A stretch of DNA of 64,000 nucleotides from Rhynchospora pubera (taxonomy: Eukaryota; Streptophyta; Magnoliopsida; Poales; Cyperaceae). The DNA is taken from contig CM051461.1 in the NCBI GenBank assembly GCA_028095005.1, positions 60,121,840-60,185,839 of the forward strand. The letters are read 5' to 3'. The notes below the pieces were generated by a model. The model saw nothing but the letters and a program-made list of their open reading frames with translations, did no database searches and had not been told where the DNA came from. Of this stretch, positions 22,077 to 34,941 are shown piece after piece (positions within the stretch are counted from its first letter, which is position 1; each line of letters opens with the position of its first letter). A program made the position numbers and the translations under genes.

Positions 22077-24813
22077 CTACACATTGGCTGCCTTTTTGGC
22101 CGCAAATAACTGACGAATAAAAGAGAGTTTCCTTCCTCCAGCCCGTGCTGATGTGGCCGATATGACGGCACTAGTGTTACTTGGTGCATCTATTGAGACT
22201 GACTCTGCACCAGTGCAAGTTGGTGGAGGTGGAAGAGTGTACAGAAAAGAATCAAGCATTCGTACAATTTGGCTGAAGCTCGGCCTTGTGTTTGGATCTT
22301 CAACCCAGCATGATTGCACTATGAATACCAATTCGGGTGGAGTGTCGTTTGGTAGTGGTGGTCTCATTTGCTGATATAGTAAAAATTATAAAGACAGTTC
22401 AGATGGCCAGAAAAGCTCAAATGCATTAAGCTTACTAATCCATAAAAATGAGTTAAACATTTTCTCACTGTAAACCCAACCCTAGACTTGCTTCATTTTA
22501 GATTTTTAGTCCTTGAACGAACAAAAGAATATCCATAAGCCTATTTTACCTCTGTAACTTTACAAGCTTGATTATCAAAGAATATCCTGATTACAGAATA
22601 AACCCTTTCTGCGCACTGATTTAGTAATCAAAACTCATTTTTAAACAAATTGTCAGTCGTACTGTCAATTGGTGTTTCATCCCCGAACCATGTTAAACCC
22701 AGAACAACCAATCATAAGGTGAGATGTAAGTCAAATAAAAGAACATCATTGCAACTAGAATTGAAAAGCAAAAAATGCTAGAAAAAAAAAGACCTTAAAA
22801 GCAGCAGCATAGGCAGCCTGAAGGTTAGACATGCCCTCAAACGGCATTTTATTAGTTAATAACTCCCAAAGTACAATGCCAAAGCTATAGACATCCACCT
22901 TGTTTGTGTAATGTTTCTTCTCACCACGCCTTAGCGTCACTGTGCTATACAACTACAAAAATTAAGAGTATATGAGAGAAGCAGAGGAATAACATCTACT
23001 CCATGATATCATTCTTACTTTGATATGAAGTAAATAAACAATGAATCAAACTAATTTATCACAGAAAAGAATAAGACATCACAATATCAGGTTAGCTGAT
23101 TACATTAGACCATTCCAGTCAGATCTGCACCAGTACATACAGGTGAATAAAGGATGCATATCAGGCAGCTTTAGTTTGGATCAATAACAGTAAAGTGCGC
23201 AAATATCGTAATAATACAAGTTGTGTTACTTGGGTATGCTCTGTTCTAAATTCTTTAGTCCATGGTTACAGGGTCGATTTAACAATCCAACATAAATATG
23301 CATACAATTTATATCTTCCTGTCATAATTAATAATTAAATATATAAATAACTCTTTTATCACAATATAAGGGAAACTAAATAGCTCATTCCAAATCTCAC
23401 CTCAGGTGCCATCCACCGATAAGTTCCAGTTTCAGCTGTCATCATTTCATTGACGGTTTCTTCTCGAGCAAGCCCAAAATCAATTAGCTTTACTTGCTTT
23501 TTATTTGCCGTTAGCAACAGGTTATCTGTGCATTTTGTAAACAGCCTGAATCAGTAGCTATAAATATCAATGATAAATACAAACCACCCTGCTTTTATGA
23601 TTTTGAGAATCATCTACTCTAGAGGGGTAAAATAAAAACCAAATGACACTTTTTGACTCATATTATAATTGCGGCATCACATGCTTATTCAATTTCCAGA
23701 CAAAACTGGGACTCACTGAACAGGTTATCCAACTCATGCAGGTCCACTAAATGTAAGACTGAATTATATCTATTCTTACCAGGTTTTAAGTCTCTATGAA
23801 TAATTCCGTTCGCATGTAAACAATCCATGGCACGAGCTATATCTAGTGCATAGCTGACAGAAGTGCGAATATCCAACTGCTGAGGCTTAATGCTGCTTAA
23901 AAATTTCTTAAGCGACATCCCTGGTAGTAGTTCAGTGGCAATCACCATCAATGGGTGCTTGCATGCTCCAATAAACTTAAAAAAAAATAAAAAAGATAGT
24001 CAGAAAATATTTGAATGGTGTAGAGAGAATTTGACTGGTACAATTTTTCATTTTCATTTCAGAGATTTTCAAAAATGATATTCAGCAAAAAAATTGACAC
24101 AAGCTCTTTTCTATACAAATTTGAAGTAAAAAATCTAATGGTCGGTTGAGGCTTTTCTTCACCAACTAATTTTATAAGATATGATATGGTAATATTTATA
24201 ACAAGTAGACACCACTGGCAGTTTTGAGACATTTTGAACAACTCATTTTGTAAGGTATGATTTAATTATATTAAGTAATAAAAAGTCAAGCAAAGGGCCT
24301 ACCTTGACTAGGTTTTCATGCTTAACTTTTGACATCATATTCACTTCTCGAATAAAACGGGCTTCGAGTAATTCCTTCTCATCTGGGGTGCTGCCTCCAT
24401 TTACTACTTTTATTGCCACAATTTGATCTCTATACCTAATTTGAAATAGAATATAAACATTTAGGATACAATTAAAAAAAGTCAATGAAAGCAATATCCG
24501 ATTCGTTAGTAGAAAGTATCAAAATAGCATCACACGGACATGCAACATTTAAAATTAGAAAGAAAAAAAATACAAAGTCAATGATCTAAATAGCTGATCA
24601 ATTTTGGATAATGTTGAATTGCAACCGCATAAAATTAATTCAGAACACTTAATCTGAAATTTATTCAGCAACTTCCATTTTTTTGATGAAAAAATTAACT
24701 AATTTTTAAACACACAAAAACTAACTTCAGAACACTTAATCTAGAATTTTAAAAAATCTGACACTTCTCTATTTCCCACTTTTTAAAAGATAAAATACAA
24801 ACACAATGGAATG

Positions 24814-24860
<47 letters not shown>

Positions 24861-25181
24861 CATACGAAAACCCACTAAAAAAGTTTTAGTGCCAATCTAA
24901 GCTTTTTAACTGAAGGAAAATTTACTATCAAACAACATAATTTTAATTGGAACTTACTTTCCCTGATAAACCTTGCCATGAGCTCCTTCTCCAATCTTCG
25001 ATCCAACAAAGAGCAACTTCGGATCGATCAATAATTTCTCGTCAATATCAAGCGGACCTGAGTTTGATACAACACTCCCATTGTTCCTCGCAAAAGACCT
25101 CCTCCCCAACTTGATCGACTCATCCAAGGCCACAGCTTTTGATTCGTCTCTCCCAAATTCACTGCTCTCAACACAACTCAT
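22077..25181 (-). CDS. Raf-like (TKL-group) serine/threonine/tyrosine protein kinase
   Basis: Six coding exons give 376 residues: 25181-24958, 24435-24303, 23975-23780, 23525-23401, 22952-22794 and 22370-22077; all introns are GT-AG and phases agree. Kinase elements in order are the glycine loop GEGAHG (residues 63-68), catalytic Lys84 in VAIK, alpha-C Glu105, HRDLKPDN (179-186, Asp181), DFG (200-202), GTYRWMAPE ending at 226, and the subdomain IX-XI region VYSFGIVLWEL. GTYRWMAPE is a hallmark of plant Raf-like MAPKKKs and related soluble kinases, such as the ATN1 group. The N-terminal 50 residues are acidic and lack a membrane segment. The C terminus ends in a basic tail (RKLSFIRQLFAAKK). 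The start is the first ATG in a frame where only a non-ATG extension precedes it. Substrates are unknown. Confidence 0.92.
24818..24859. repeat. (AT)n microsatellite in kinase intron 1
   Basis: About twenty uninterrupted AT units lie inside the first intron of the kinase gene. This is a likely length polymorphism with no evident function. Confidence 0.9.
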
Positions 25182-27304
25182 GGCTTCACTAATCAAATTT
25201 CCTTCACAAAACCAACAGCTGGAGAGTCTACTTCAACACACTTATACCCATCTTTCAATCAGAGAAAAAGATCGAAAACCAAAAATTAAGAATCGAACTT
25301 CTTTAGTTCAAACAATTTCTCTAACCAATCTCTCTCTTGCACCAAACCCAACTCCTGAATTCCTACAAATACAACGAACTTTGCCTCCCTATATTGACTT
25401 GTACAACTGAGAGCTTAGAAATCAACACCAAACCCTAGTTCCACTAAACACACACACACTCTCTCTCTCTAAAAATATGTGAGCTCGTTTTCTTATCTAT
25501 TTCTTTTGCGTTCGTCTTTGGCCTTTATTGTACTGGAAAAATTGGTATTTAGTCGCGGCGGCGACCGTACTAAGACTAAGGGAAAGAGAAGGGCGGGGTC
25601 CACTTGGAAACCAAAGAGCCAACAGGATAGAGACACGTGGATAGTGGGTGGGGCCCGAGGAGAAAATCAAGCGATGTTTGTGGACTTCATCGGCGATCTG
25701 CCGGATGCAACGGAAATTAAATAATTTCTATTTTCTTATTAAAACATAAGGGCTTTCTTGCTTATATACCCTCCTAAAATTGATAAACAAGTTCTTTTTG
25801 TTTGTATTTGAGGGACTATTATATGGGGATAAGATTTTGTATGGATCTTATTTTTTGGATAAAAAAACCTAGAGGATCAACTAACACACTGTGCACACGC
25901 ATCATATATAATACAGTTAGAGTGATAAATAATGAAATTATTCTTGGTTATTCGTTTATTTAATAAGGAAGATTGTTGGAGATGATGTTATGTTTGTCAT
26001 TTATAGAAGAATAGTTTGAACATATGAAAGGGACGCTCTAGCAAAAGGATTTGATATTGCAAATGTTATTTATGTGTTCAAGTTTACTCAAGAGATATCT
26101 CTCTTTTGTACCAAAAAATTATAAGACAAACGCTAAAACATAATGTACAATAAAATAACAAAAAGAAAATGTACAATGGCGATCGAATCTGTTGAATAAA
26201 AATGAATAAAAAAATACGGTGTTGTTTTATGTCCAAAAATTGTTTCTAAATATTTTATGAAATCTTATAGAAAATGATCAGATTATAATCTGAGTTGTAA
26301 AAATTTTAAAATTTGTAAACTCACTTTCATTCAAATATAAGTTGCAACTTGCAAGCTATTTTTATTAAATATGGAAACTAAGAATTGGTTATAAAAAAAT
26401 TATTGAATGCACTGAAAAGAAAGAATCATTAACAGAATGAAGAATGAAACCAAAGTATTAAAGCTCCATAATCAAGTATATATATTTACTTTTCTTGGAT
26501 ACAACTGAAAAAGTTTAAAACGCGTTTATTACTGTGAACCGGGCGCGTGCGCGTTAATCACGTGAGAATTTATGAGCGAATCTGTTCAAAAAAAGCATGT
26601 ATACCAAGACTTGGTCCACAGATTTAATGTGCTTTTTTTTTTCTTGAAATGAGGATAAGGTAAGCTTGTGAAATCAAGCATATTGCATTATTGCTAAGCT
26701 AAACCTTGTGAAATATTAAAGCTACAATTTGTTTTTTGAAAAATAAATTCCGTTGCAATGCAGAAGAAAAACAAATTCAGATATTACCAATGCCAAATAA
26801 AGTTAGCGTACCTTGTATAAAGAAATTATCGTCCTCCCGTTTTGTATTGCACAATCCTAACTTCAAATGAATTCGTATTTTCTTCAAAAGTAAATTAAAG
26901 TTTAGCTGCAATTTCACTTCACTATTTTGAGCGAACGATTCGACTGACAGTGTTGTAAAAATGTTTGCTCGCCTATTCAAATTACGTTGTTGTTAATATC
27001 TTCAGCATGCCTTCAGTTTTTAATTGTATTATAGTTTAACATAAATTTTTGTGTTAAGATGTTTTTAGTTTCGTCTTTATTGGTGTTAAGAACTAGTAAA
27101 TAACAAGTGTGTGGACGATCTTTTTATATATTTCTATATAGAAACCAGCATAAATCAGTTTCGTGGCTTTGAATTGTAAGTTGGAACCTAAAATTAATAT
27201 AATGCAGTGTTAATAGCACAAGTTTTTTTCAGTCCCATAAAATGCCACAACATTCTTTTCAATTCAGGTTTCATATTTTAAATTTGAAACATCAAATCCA
27301 AATA
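25182..27304. other. Kinase 5' region and spacer
   Basis: 25182-25480 has features of a kinase 5' leader on the - strand (CT/GA-rich tracts, GAGAGAGAG near 25460). Beyond it lies AT-rich DNA. The short frame at 25479-25724 is GC-richer but shows no domain. No RNA gene was recognised. Confidence 0.45.
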
Positions 27305-27790
27305 TTTTTTTGAACCGAAAGCTCTCTAAGCAGGGGAACCAAGCAATTTCATTTAAAAGAGTTTTAATGTACACAGCAGTATCTGAAAGTGAGCCTTAAG
27401 GGTTCACTTCCAGCACTGTTTCTAAGCATTAACACCAATCCACACAATCTACAAAGCAAACAAATAAGTTTAACTGAAGGTGCCCTGAGAGGAAAACCAC
27501 CAATAGAGCTTACAGACATAGACAAAAGAAAAGTAAAAGCAGCAGCAACTTATAAGTAGATGAGGTGTCATCAGTGGAGCCATTATTACTCTTCTTTGTT
27601 GCCTCTTGCTTCTTTGTCAGGTCCATGAAGTTTTTTTTTCCATATCTATTTTCAAATTTAGTGAAATAATTAAAAGTATTGAGATAGAGATTGTAAAAAG
27701 AAAATTTTCCTTTATCCCTAAAGAACACACTATTTTTCTCATTCCAAATAGTCCAACACCATGTACCAAACAAGAATAATATTTAGAGTT
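27305..27790 (-). mobile_element. 5'-truncated LINE (L1-type) with the end of its ORF2
   Basis: The - strand encodes a segment with WTIWNEKNSVFFRDK, a pattern close to the C-terminal zinc-binding/linker region of plant non-LTR reverse transcriptases. It is followed by a lysine-rich tail (MDLTKKQEATKKS, GSTDDTSST), a short 3' UTR and an A-tail at 27311-27305. No reverse transcriptase core is left upstream, so the insertion is a 5'-truncated copy. The lysine-rich tail recurs as exon 2 of the first gene in the CACTA element (39998-40086). The target duplication was not identified. Confidence 0.65.
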
Positions 27791-28133
27791 TGCTTTGAAT
27801 GAGATAGAAAAACTATAAAAATGACTTTTTTTTATTAAATATTTATTAACCACGAACAGTGCTTTCAATATTTTGTCACTTTATTTACTATGAAATAAGC
27901 TTAAAATATTATAAATAATATGTGATAACATTCATTGTGGGGATCAAGCAGTTTCCATCGACGTTGGAACTAAAAATTATTTTCAAATTATTCAGATCGG
28001 CAATTTAAAGTTTTCGTATTGAAATTGAATTTGATACCCTATGTCAACATATATAATGCACTCGGAAATAATTTATTTTTTACTTTTAAGAAACAAAAAA
28101 TTGTTGAAACTTAAAACACTGATTTATATAATA

Positions 28134-28815
28134 GGGTGATTTAGATTTATGCCACTGTAAATATTTGAAATTGGGGATATGCCATCGTTAAACGACAAAT
28201 TATTTTTTTGCCACTATAAAATTATAAAAATTAGTTTTTTTGCCATCGGACAATTATTTGACAATTTTACCCTTTTAAATATGTCACTATAAAACTTAAA
28301 AATTAGTAATATGCCATTGCAAAAGATATAATTAGTTTTATGCCATTAAAAATCATTAACAATTAGTTTTATCAACTTAATACAAATTATTACAAATTCT
28401 AATTAGTAATATATTATTATTTTTATGTGAAAGAAATAAATAAGCATTATTATAGTGATGTTTTGATTTTTTTTTTTAGAATTAAAGTGACTATCTGTCA
28501 CGTATATATATGTGTTCCGATATAAGAATTCGTAGGATTCATAAAAATTTGAAATGAGTAAGATAGGAAACTTGTTATTAAATTTAATTTGGTAAATATG
28601 AACGTCGTTTATTTTTAATGATGGTTAATTTGGTCATTGAAAAAAAATTAATGACAAATTTGATAATGGTATTTTTAAAATTTAGTATGTTTTTAAAAAA
28701 ATAGTGGCATAAAACTAAGTTTAGCAATTCTATAATGGCATAAATTTAATTAGCAATTTAAGAATGACAATTTCCTAATTAACAAAATTCATAGTGGCAT
28801 AAAACTAATTATCTC
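28134..28815. mobile_element. Mutator-type MITE with TATGCCA subterminal motifs
   Basis: A 682-bp element. The ends GGGTGATTTAG...TTTATGCCAC and GTGGCATAAAACTAATTATCTC are inverted, and the flanks are TATATAATA and TATATAATT (9 bp, one mismatch). The left half repeats ATGCCA/TGCCACTAT about seven times and the right half carries the complement (GTGGCATAAA) three times. No coding content. Confidence 0.65.
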
Positions 28816-31800
28816 TATATAATTTGAAGAGTATCTAATTCAAACTTCATATCAAAGAAAGTAAAAATTATTGTAAATGGCGAATGAAAAAAAAATATAC
28901 CCATCCATTTAATTTTAAAAAATTTCTTCGGACATTTAAACAAACCCCTATATTGGCATGGTGTGGATCCATCAGTCTATGACCATTTTTGGAACCAGAT
29001 CTAGTCAAAACGGCAAGTCTGACAAGTCTGATTTGTGGGACCCAAATGAAAGTACCTAAGAGTAAGATCAAGTTTAGCGGGTCCGATTTAAGGAGGGTGG
29101 TCTCTGTCTTGATTTGGAATCAAACTATCAAAGGGCCCATATGAAAATTTCTCCATTAAAAGAAGTTAGGAACTGTCCAGTTTTAAGGACGCCTTTTTAA
29201 AAGTGTTAAGAAACGTGAAATATTTTTATATCCTCATTTGTTACTAAGTAAATCTGTCCTGATAACAACTCCTTAAATATAACATTAAATTTGCTAACAA
29301 AAGAGAAGAAGTTTTAGTTTGCTAATTTTTGCTGGCTGTCATCATAGTTTGGATGTTGAATTATTATTACAGCTGTAAATGGTTGTCTCCAGTTGTAAGG
29401 AGAAAAGAGAGGATTTGGGTTCAAATTTTGGTTTATCCACGGGCAGGTACCATCCTTTAGTCAAAATGGCCATATAATAAAACATGTGACTTTGCTGAGA
29501 ATATTAAATTATTTCCTGCATTTATTAAATATCTCTAACATTTTTACCGCGTCAGTCTGATAATTGGTGTTTTAAAACATTGACTAGGTTTGTTGAGAAG
29601 TCAAGTTTTCCATTTAGAAGTCAACATGAGAGAACTGCAACCTGAAATTAATAAAACTTGTTCCTGTATAAACGAATGTTAATTAGCCTTTCGTAATTGG
29701 AGCACTTCTTTTATGTACCGAAGTTTAATACATTCCTTTTCATTTGCATGAAGATGTGGGGATACATAAATACCAACATTGCCTCTCAGTATTGGCTAGT
29801 ATTAGAATCATGTTTAATCAATTGACTACCAGCATCAGGAAAAAGAAATTGCCAACATTTATGATCAATCCAGAAAAAAACTATTTAAAACGAAGCATTC
29901 TTGCCACAATAAAAGACAAACCTTGCGGTGTAAATTGAACAAAATCGAAAAAGGCTTCATACATTTTGGAGAAAACATAAGACTTCATATACTTTGCATA
30001 TATATGGCATCATCAATTGTGACATCTGTATGTACCATTTAATAATAATAATAATAATATGTCTTATGAGCTTACGGTTACGGGTTTATCACTTAAAAAA
30101 GGGGGGAGAAAAACGTCATAATAATTTGGATTCAACTCGATGTCATTCTTTGTTTGTGAATTGTGAAAGCTTAGTAAATCGAACTGGGCTCGTCCAACCT
30201 CCTGGACTGAAATCTGGGCTAGAAACTCAAAACAACACAAACCAAGCTATCAAAATAGTTAGTTAAATTCAGCCCAATACGGCATACCTGAAATTCGAAA
30301 TCGAGTGCCAAACCTTCCGATTCTCCAAGGCAAAAAAAAAAAAAAAAAAAAAAAGGGGAAGGGAAAAAAAGGTTCAACACTAGCTTCGATTCTCCTTTTC
30401 AATGAGAATCAGAAGCACTATCTTTAAAATATAAAAAAAGGAAAATGAAAAGAATCAAGAATAGAGTAGAAATTTCCACATTAATTATTCTGATTAGATT
30501 CAGCCCATTAACATTCTCGATATTCAGAAATTATAGATTAAGCCTAACGGATATAACTCATCTTAGTCTGCATAAATGAAACTTCATAAGAAATGCTTCT
30601 ATTATTTAATTAATCTACAATCTGAAAGAGGGAAGACTAAAAGAGATAAGTGAATAAATACTTATTCTTAATCTGTTACATGATAAAATGACACGTACGT
30701 ACTCATATAAGCCTATGATCGATGTCTTTCAAACTAGAAACCAAAGCACTTATTAAACAACCTTTTAACACACTTCTTCCATTGCCTTACATAGAATCCT
30801 AAATAGTTTCATTAATTCTAGGTGAATTAAATACTCCAAAAGTTTGTTCCTTTGACTAAATTAAAATTGACACTTATTATAAGTTTTATCCACCCACAAA
30901 GCGGAATACCAAACGCCAAAATCAGTACAATGGCCGGGTAATGTAATGGCAATATATTCAGTTTTTGGAGAGCATCCGACAACGTAAAGAATTGATATCA
31001 GGACCATGGAATAAAACAGTGAACTTGTTAAACAACAACAATATAATTACTGACATCGAGACCCTCAAAAAAAAAAAAAAAATTAGACCCTCAAAATTAC
31101 TGACATCGAGAATGTAAAAGCGCCAATATCAATGCCCAGCAGAAAGTTGTAATGTAACTTGTTTCTAGTCATCAGGATCGGCTGCCCAGCCGTGTTTAAT
31201 CCCCCTGGTATGCTAATCCCAGCTTGAAATGCCATAAATTGACAAGATCTGTGTTGCAACTGTCATCAAATAGCCGTTCTTGTTCCTTATAAACTTCGAT
31301 CTCTTTCTTCCTGTCTTTCTTTTTATTTTTCCTCTCGACGTCTCTTCTGATGGCTGATGGGGCGTTGTAAAACTTCTCAACTGGGGAAGATCTAAAACGA
31401 AACACGATGCTGAGGCCTTGCTTCTCGTGTCAGTATCTTGTCCCATGTTCTGCACATTCTCTTTCTTCCTGTCTTCTTGTGCCAGTATCTTGTTCGCTGC
31501 TATGAAGTTCAACTGTCGTTGTACCAATCGTGAATCTAGCTAACAACCTGTAATACCCCAAAAATAATCAATATTATTGCTGCACTTCTCTGCAGCATTT
31601 TTATTTTTCGTAAAACAAGAACTTGACCAATGGCATATATAATAATTCAAAAATAAGGCAGAGAGGAATATGAAACCTTAATATATGTTGCTGCCGGGGG
31701 GACAGATGGGACATGGGAGTAGTGATACGTTCACCTGCTTCATTTTAAAATACAACGGACATCTTCTTTTCCAATGTTACGTTGTCTATACTACGTCGCT

Positions 31801-32009
31801 GGCTTCACTATAAAACAACTTCCAATTTCTAAGTCTGACATGTATAGTGTACTGTACTTACGCACATCAAAATGGTTGAAGTACAAAAAAAAAAGAAAAA
31901 AAAAAGAAAAAAAAGTGAAGTCCTATATATTTTTTTCTGCACCAAGATGACTGCAAATTTACAATAATGAAAGAAAAAATCTTCTTCGTCCACACCTCGT
32001 TCCCCCACC
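28816..32009. other. Intergenic DNA without recognisable gene
   Basis: AT-rich, with (AAT)n at 30041-30060 and A-runs at 30331-30352, 31067-31082 and 31886-31914. Open frames at 31196-31527 (- strand, overlapping in two frames) are lysine/serine-rich and show no domain. No RNA gene or further transposon ends were found. Confidence 0.4.
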
Positions 32010-32017
32010 ATTCCAAC

Positions 32018-32324
32018 TAGGACGGTCAACGATGCACCATTTACCGTTATGCCGTTTCGTTTAATCAAAATGGAACGGTTTGTGGCACAGAAAATTATAC
32101 TCTTTTTTAAGTGGCACGGTTGATGGCACAGTTGGTTATACCGTTTCGACCATTTCAAAATCATTTCAAACCGTTTTATGTGTAATATACGGTTGATGGC
32201 ACAGAAAATTGTTTCGTTTAATAAATGAAACGGTAAGTGGCATGCCGATATTGTACCGTTTAATAAACGGCACGGTAACGATTTGGTGTCATTCCGTGCC
32301 ACTTACCACGTTTTGACAGCCCTA
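32018..32324. mobile_element. hAT-type MITE
   Basis: A 307-bp element with ends TAGGACGGTCAACG and TTTGACAGCCCTA, flanked by a perfect 8-bp duplication ATTCCAAC (32010-32017 and 32325-32332). The interior repeats ACCGTTTCGTTTAAT- and GTGGCACGG-type motifs in both orientations. TAGGG/CTGTCAA ends with 8-bp duplications are typical of plant hAT MITEs. The open frame across it (- strand) is a by-product. Confidence 0.85.
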
Positions 32325-32332
32325 ATTCCAAC

Positions 32333-33494
32333 CTGTCCAAAGAATCCTCATTGGGAGAACAAAAGCAGCGTCATAATAAAAGTCGGACTGCAAAGTGCAA
32401 AGCACATTTATTTCAATATTTACTAATTAATGGTGGATGTTAAACCAATGATCGGTTAAACTAATTGTTTACTCTATGCAATCTTAGTCATTCATCGGTT
32501 AAACCAATGGTGGATGTTAGTGACAAATATAAATTTACAAACTCTTTACTTTTAATAGAAAGAAGTTTTTCACTAAATTTATTGTGCACTTATCCAAATA
32601 GAAAGAAATTTATTGCTAGATTGATTGTGTACTATGTTGGAAAGAGAGCACGACAAATATGAAATCGTCATTAAAATAATAATTTTTATTATTTTGAAAA
32701 TATAAAACATTTATAAAACTTTTCCATCTATAATTACGTTTGTTAGTGTCTACTACTTATAAACGCACCCAAAACAAAGTCAAGTGACTTCTTTATAGAA
32801 AGGGGTTCAAATATTTGTTAACATCATTATAGACCATTGATACGTGCAACTTGATCTGATGTACGATTTAGATCAGTATTTCAAACAAATTGTCAGACCC
32901 CTTTAAAGAAAGGGGTTAAGGCGCTGAATGGTTGTTTACTTTCTTATTCTTTCTTAATTTGTGCGTACAATGAAGGGGGGAAAAAATCAACACTCTCCCA
33001 CCAAACCAAAATCGCCTCAGATTTCCTTTTCCATTCCCACAGAGTCAGGTGGCTCTTTTTGCTAGTTATTTATAAAAGCACGTATTCTTGGGGTAAAATA
33101 ATTGAGTGAAAGGTGTAAACAAATATTTACTCTGTACAATCCTAACCATTGATCATTTAAATCGATGGCTGGATGTTAACGATGGATATAAGTTTATAGA
33201 CTCTTCACTTTTAATTAAAAAAAATATATATGTTTGGATTGGTTATGCTCTTATCAAAACAGAAAGAAATTTTTCGTTAGGTTGGTTGTGCATTGTGTTG
33301 GGAAAGAAAACACAATACATATATATGGAAAACTACATTAAAATAATAATTCTTTTTAAAATAAAACACCAATATAAAATTTTCTGAATTGCTATTTACG
33401 GTCGGTGAGTGACTGAGTGGGTCAGCGAGGGCAAACGAGATCTCCTCACAGTATATTTTATTATTTTTCCGCATGATGTTTGCATAAAAGAGTT
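32333..33494. other. Spacer with two similar low-copy segments
   Basis: The stretches 32445-32690 and 33110-33375 resemble each other (ATTGTTTACTCTATGCAATC against ATATTTACTCTGTACAATCC, GATGTTAGTGACAAATATAA against GATGTTAACGATGGATATAA, both followed by AGAAAGAAATTT and TTGTGTTGGAAAGA-like text). This suggests two copies of one old repeat in the same orientation, about 665 bp apart. No gene is seen. Confidence 0.5.
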
Positions 33495-33502
33495 GTAATG
33501 GT

Positions 33503-34542
33503 TAGACCTGTCAAACGTGGCTAATGGTCACGGAAATGCCCCTAATCGTTATCGTTATGTTTAAATATACGGTACGGAGTATGTTATCGTTAACCAAATC
33601 GTTTATCATACGGCACAAAAATAAATTTCGTTAATCGTTTCGTTTAAGTAAACGATTTAACGTTTATGTGATTGAGAAGGAAGTACTACGGCACCACACA
33701 TATTTTTTTTTATCAAAGAAAATATTTTAATTAATAGTTGCTACAAAACAAAGAAAATTCATGAATTATCCAAGAAATTTGTCAAACAAAATATCATTTT
33801 TCTTTGAGAAACAAATTTACATAGATCTGATGATTAGATCGTCCCCAAGTTATACAACCATCCTCATTCTCATTAAAAAAAAATTAACAAACATCCCCAA
33901 ATACAGAGAAGTCACCTGATTAGCTAGATCGTCCACCCCATGCTCATCAATCCCATCCCATTTCCAAAGCTGGCCCCACCCCCATCCCATAAACAATCTT
34001 TCTCTACTCCTCATCAGCACTGGAGTGTGGGATCCGCCACCAGATCTCCTCCCTCCAACTTCTCAAAGGCGAAAATCTTCCACGCGAGATATGATGACGC
34101 CGCCATCCGCCGCCATCGTGTAGTGGAGGGTGGCGCTGGTCCTTGTGGCTGCGCAGGAGGAGTGGTAAGAGGGTGGTGCTAGTCACATACGGCTGCGCAA
34201 GAGATAAGAAAAAAGGAGGAGGAGATAGAGAGTCGAGCGGCGGACTTTAGGTTTCATAGCGACTGGATCGAGTAAGTAGCAGAAATAAATGAGGCTCCTT
34301 CTTTCCTCCGCCCTTCCTCTGTTATTCTAACTATTCTAAGCCCATAGAATGCTATACGGTAAATCAGTTTAACGAAAACAGCAGACACCTAAATCGTTTC
34401 TGTTTCGTTAATTAAACGATATAAAAACCCTAAATCATTTACGTATCGTTTGATTAACGAAACAAAAATCCCCTATCGTTAATCGTTATGTTTATTTTTA
34501 ACGTCACGGCATAACGGCAAACGCCAGCCGTTGACAGGTCTA
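33503..34542. mobile_element. Non-autonomous hAT-type element, 1.04 kb
   Basis: The ends TAGACCTGTCAAACG and CGTTGACAGGTCTA are inverted, and a perfect 8-bp duplication GTAATGGT flanks the element (33495-33502, 34543-34550). Subterminal regions are dense in ATCGTT/AACGAT and CGTTTCGTTTA motifs. The centre (about 33930-34320) is GC-rich (CCGCCATCCGCC) and could be a captured promoter/leader fragment. It contains open frames on both strands with no recognisable domain. The perfect duplication suggests recent insertion. Confidence 0.88.
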
Positions 34543-34600
34543 GTAATGGTCAGATATATAGCTGATGCTGGCTGATGACAATTGCAACACTGCTTGTCAC

Positions 34601-34775
34601 GGACCTGAATCCGCTGTAGCGCGCGTACGAGCCATCTGATCTTGATCGGACGGTTCATTTTTTACGGGCCTATCAATATAGGTTACATGCACGGAGCTCC
34701 CTTGTCCATTGGATCTTGATCAGACGGCTAAAATGCCGCGCTACACGGTGTGCCGTGCGGCACCAGATTTGAATT
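34601..34775. mobile_element. Mutator-type MITE, copy 2 of the 8581-8761 family
   Basis: A 175-bp element flanked by CTGCTTGTCAC on both sides (34590-34600 and 34776-34786; 11 identical bases, of which 9 are probably the duplication). It shares GATCGGACGGTTC and GGGCCTATCAAT with the element at 8581-8761, in inverted orientation. Confidence 0.68.
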
Positions 34776-34941
34776 CTGCTTGTCACCGTCTAGGTAGATC
34801 GAGGTTATATCGAGTGAAGGTGTTTTTACATACTTAAAATTAGTTGGAGAAGAAGATTCAAAAATATTTTATTGATCGTTAATTGTTACAAGTTATATGT
34901 CTACTTTCGCATAATAGTGTCCTGTAAATACCCTAAAATAG

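Noticed and set aside
31829..32302. 157-codon - strand frame
   Set aside because: Lies mostly within the hAT-type MITE at 32018-32324; the periodic CCGTTT/GGCACAG motifs make it open by chance.
33940..34186. Overlapping open frames on both strands in GC-rich DNA
   Set aside because: Both lie in the GC-rich centre of the hAT-type element and neither shows a recognisable domain; possible captured leader only.
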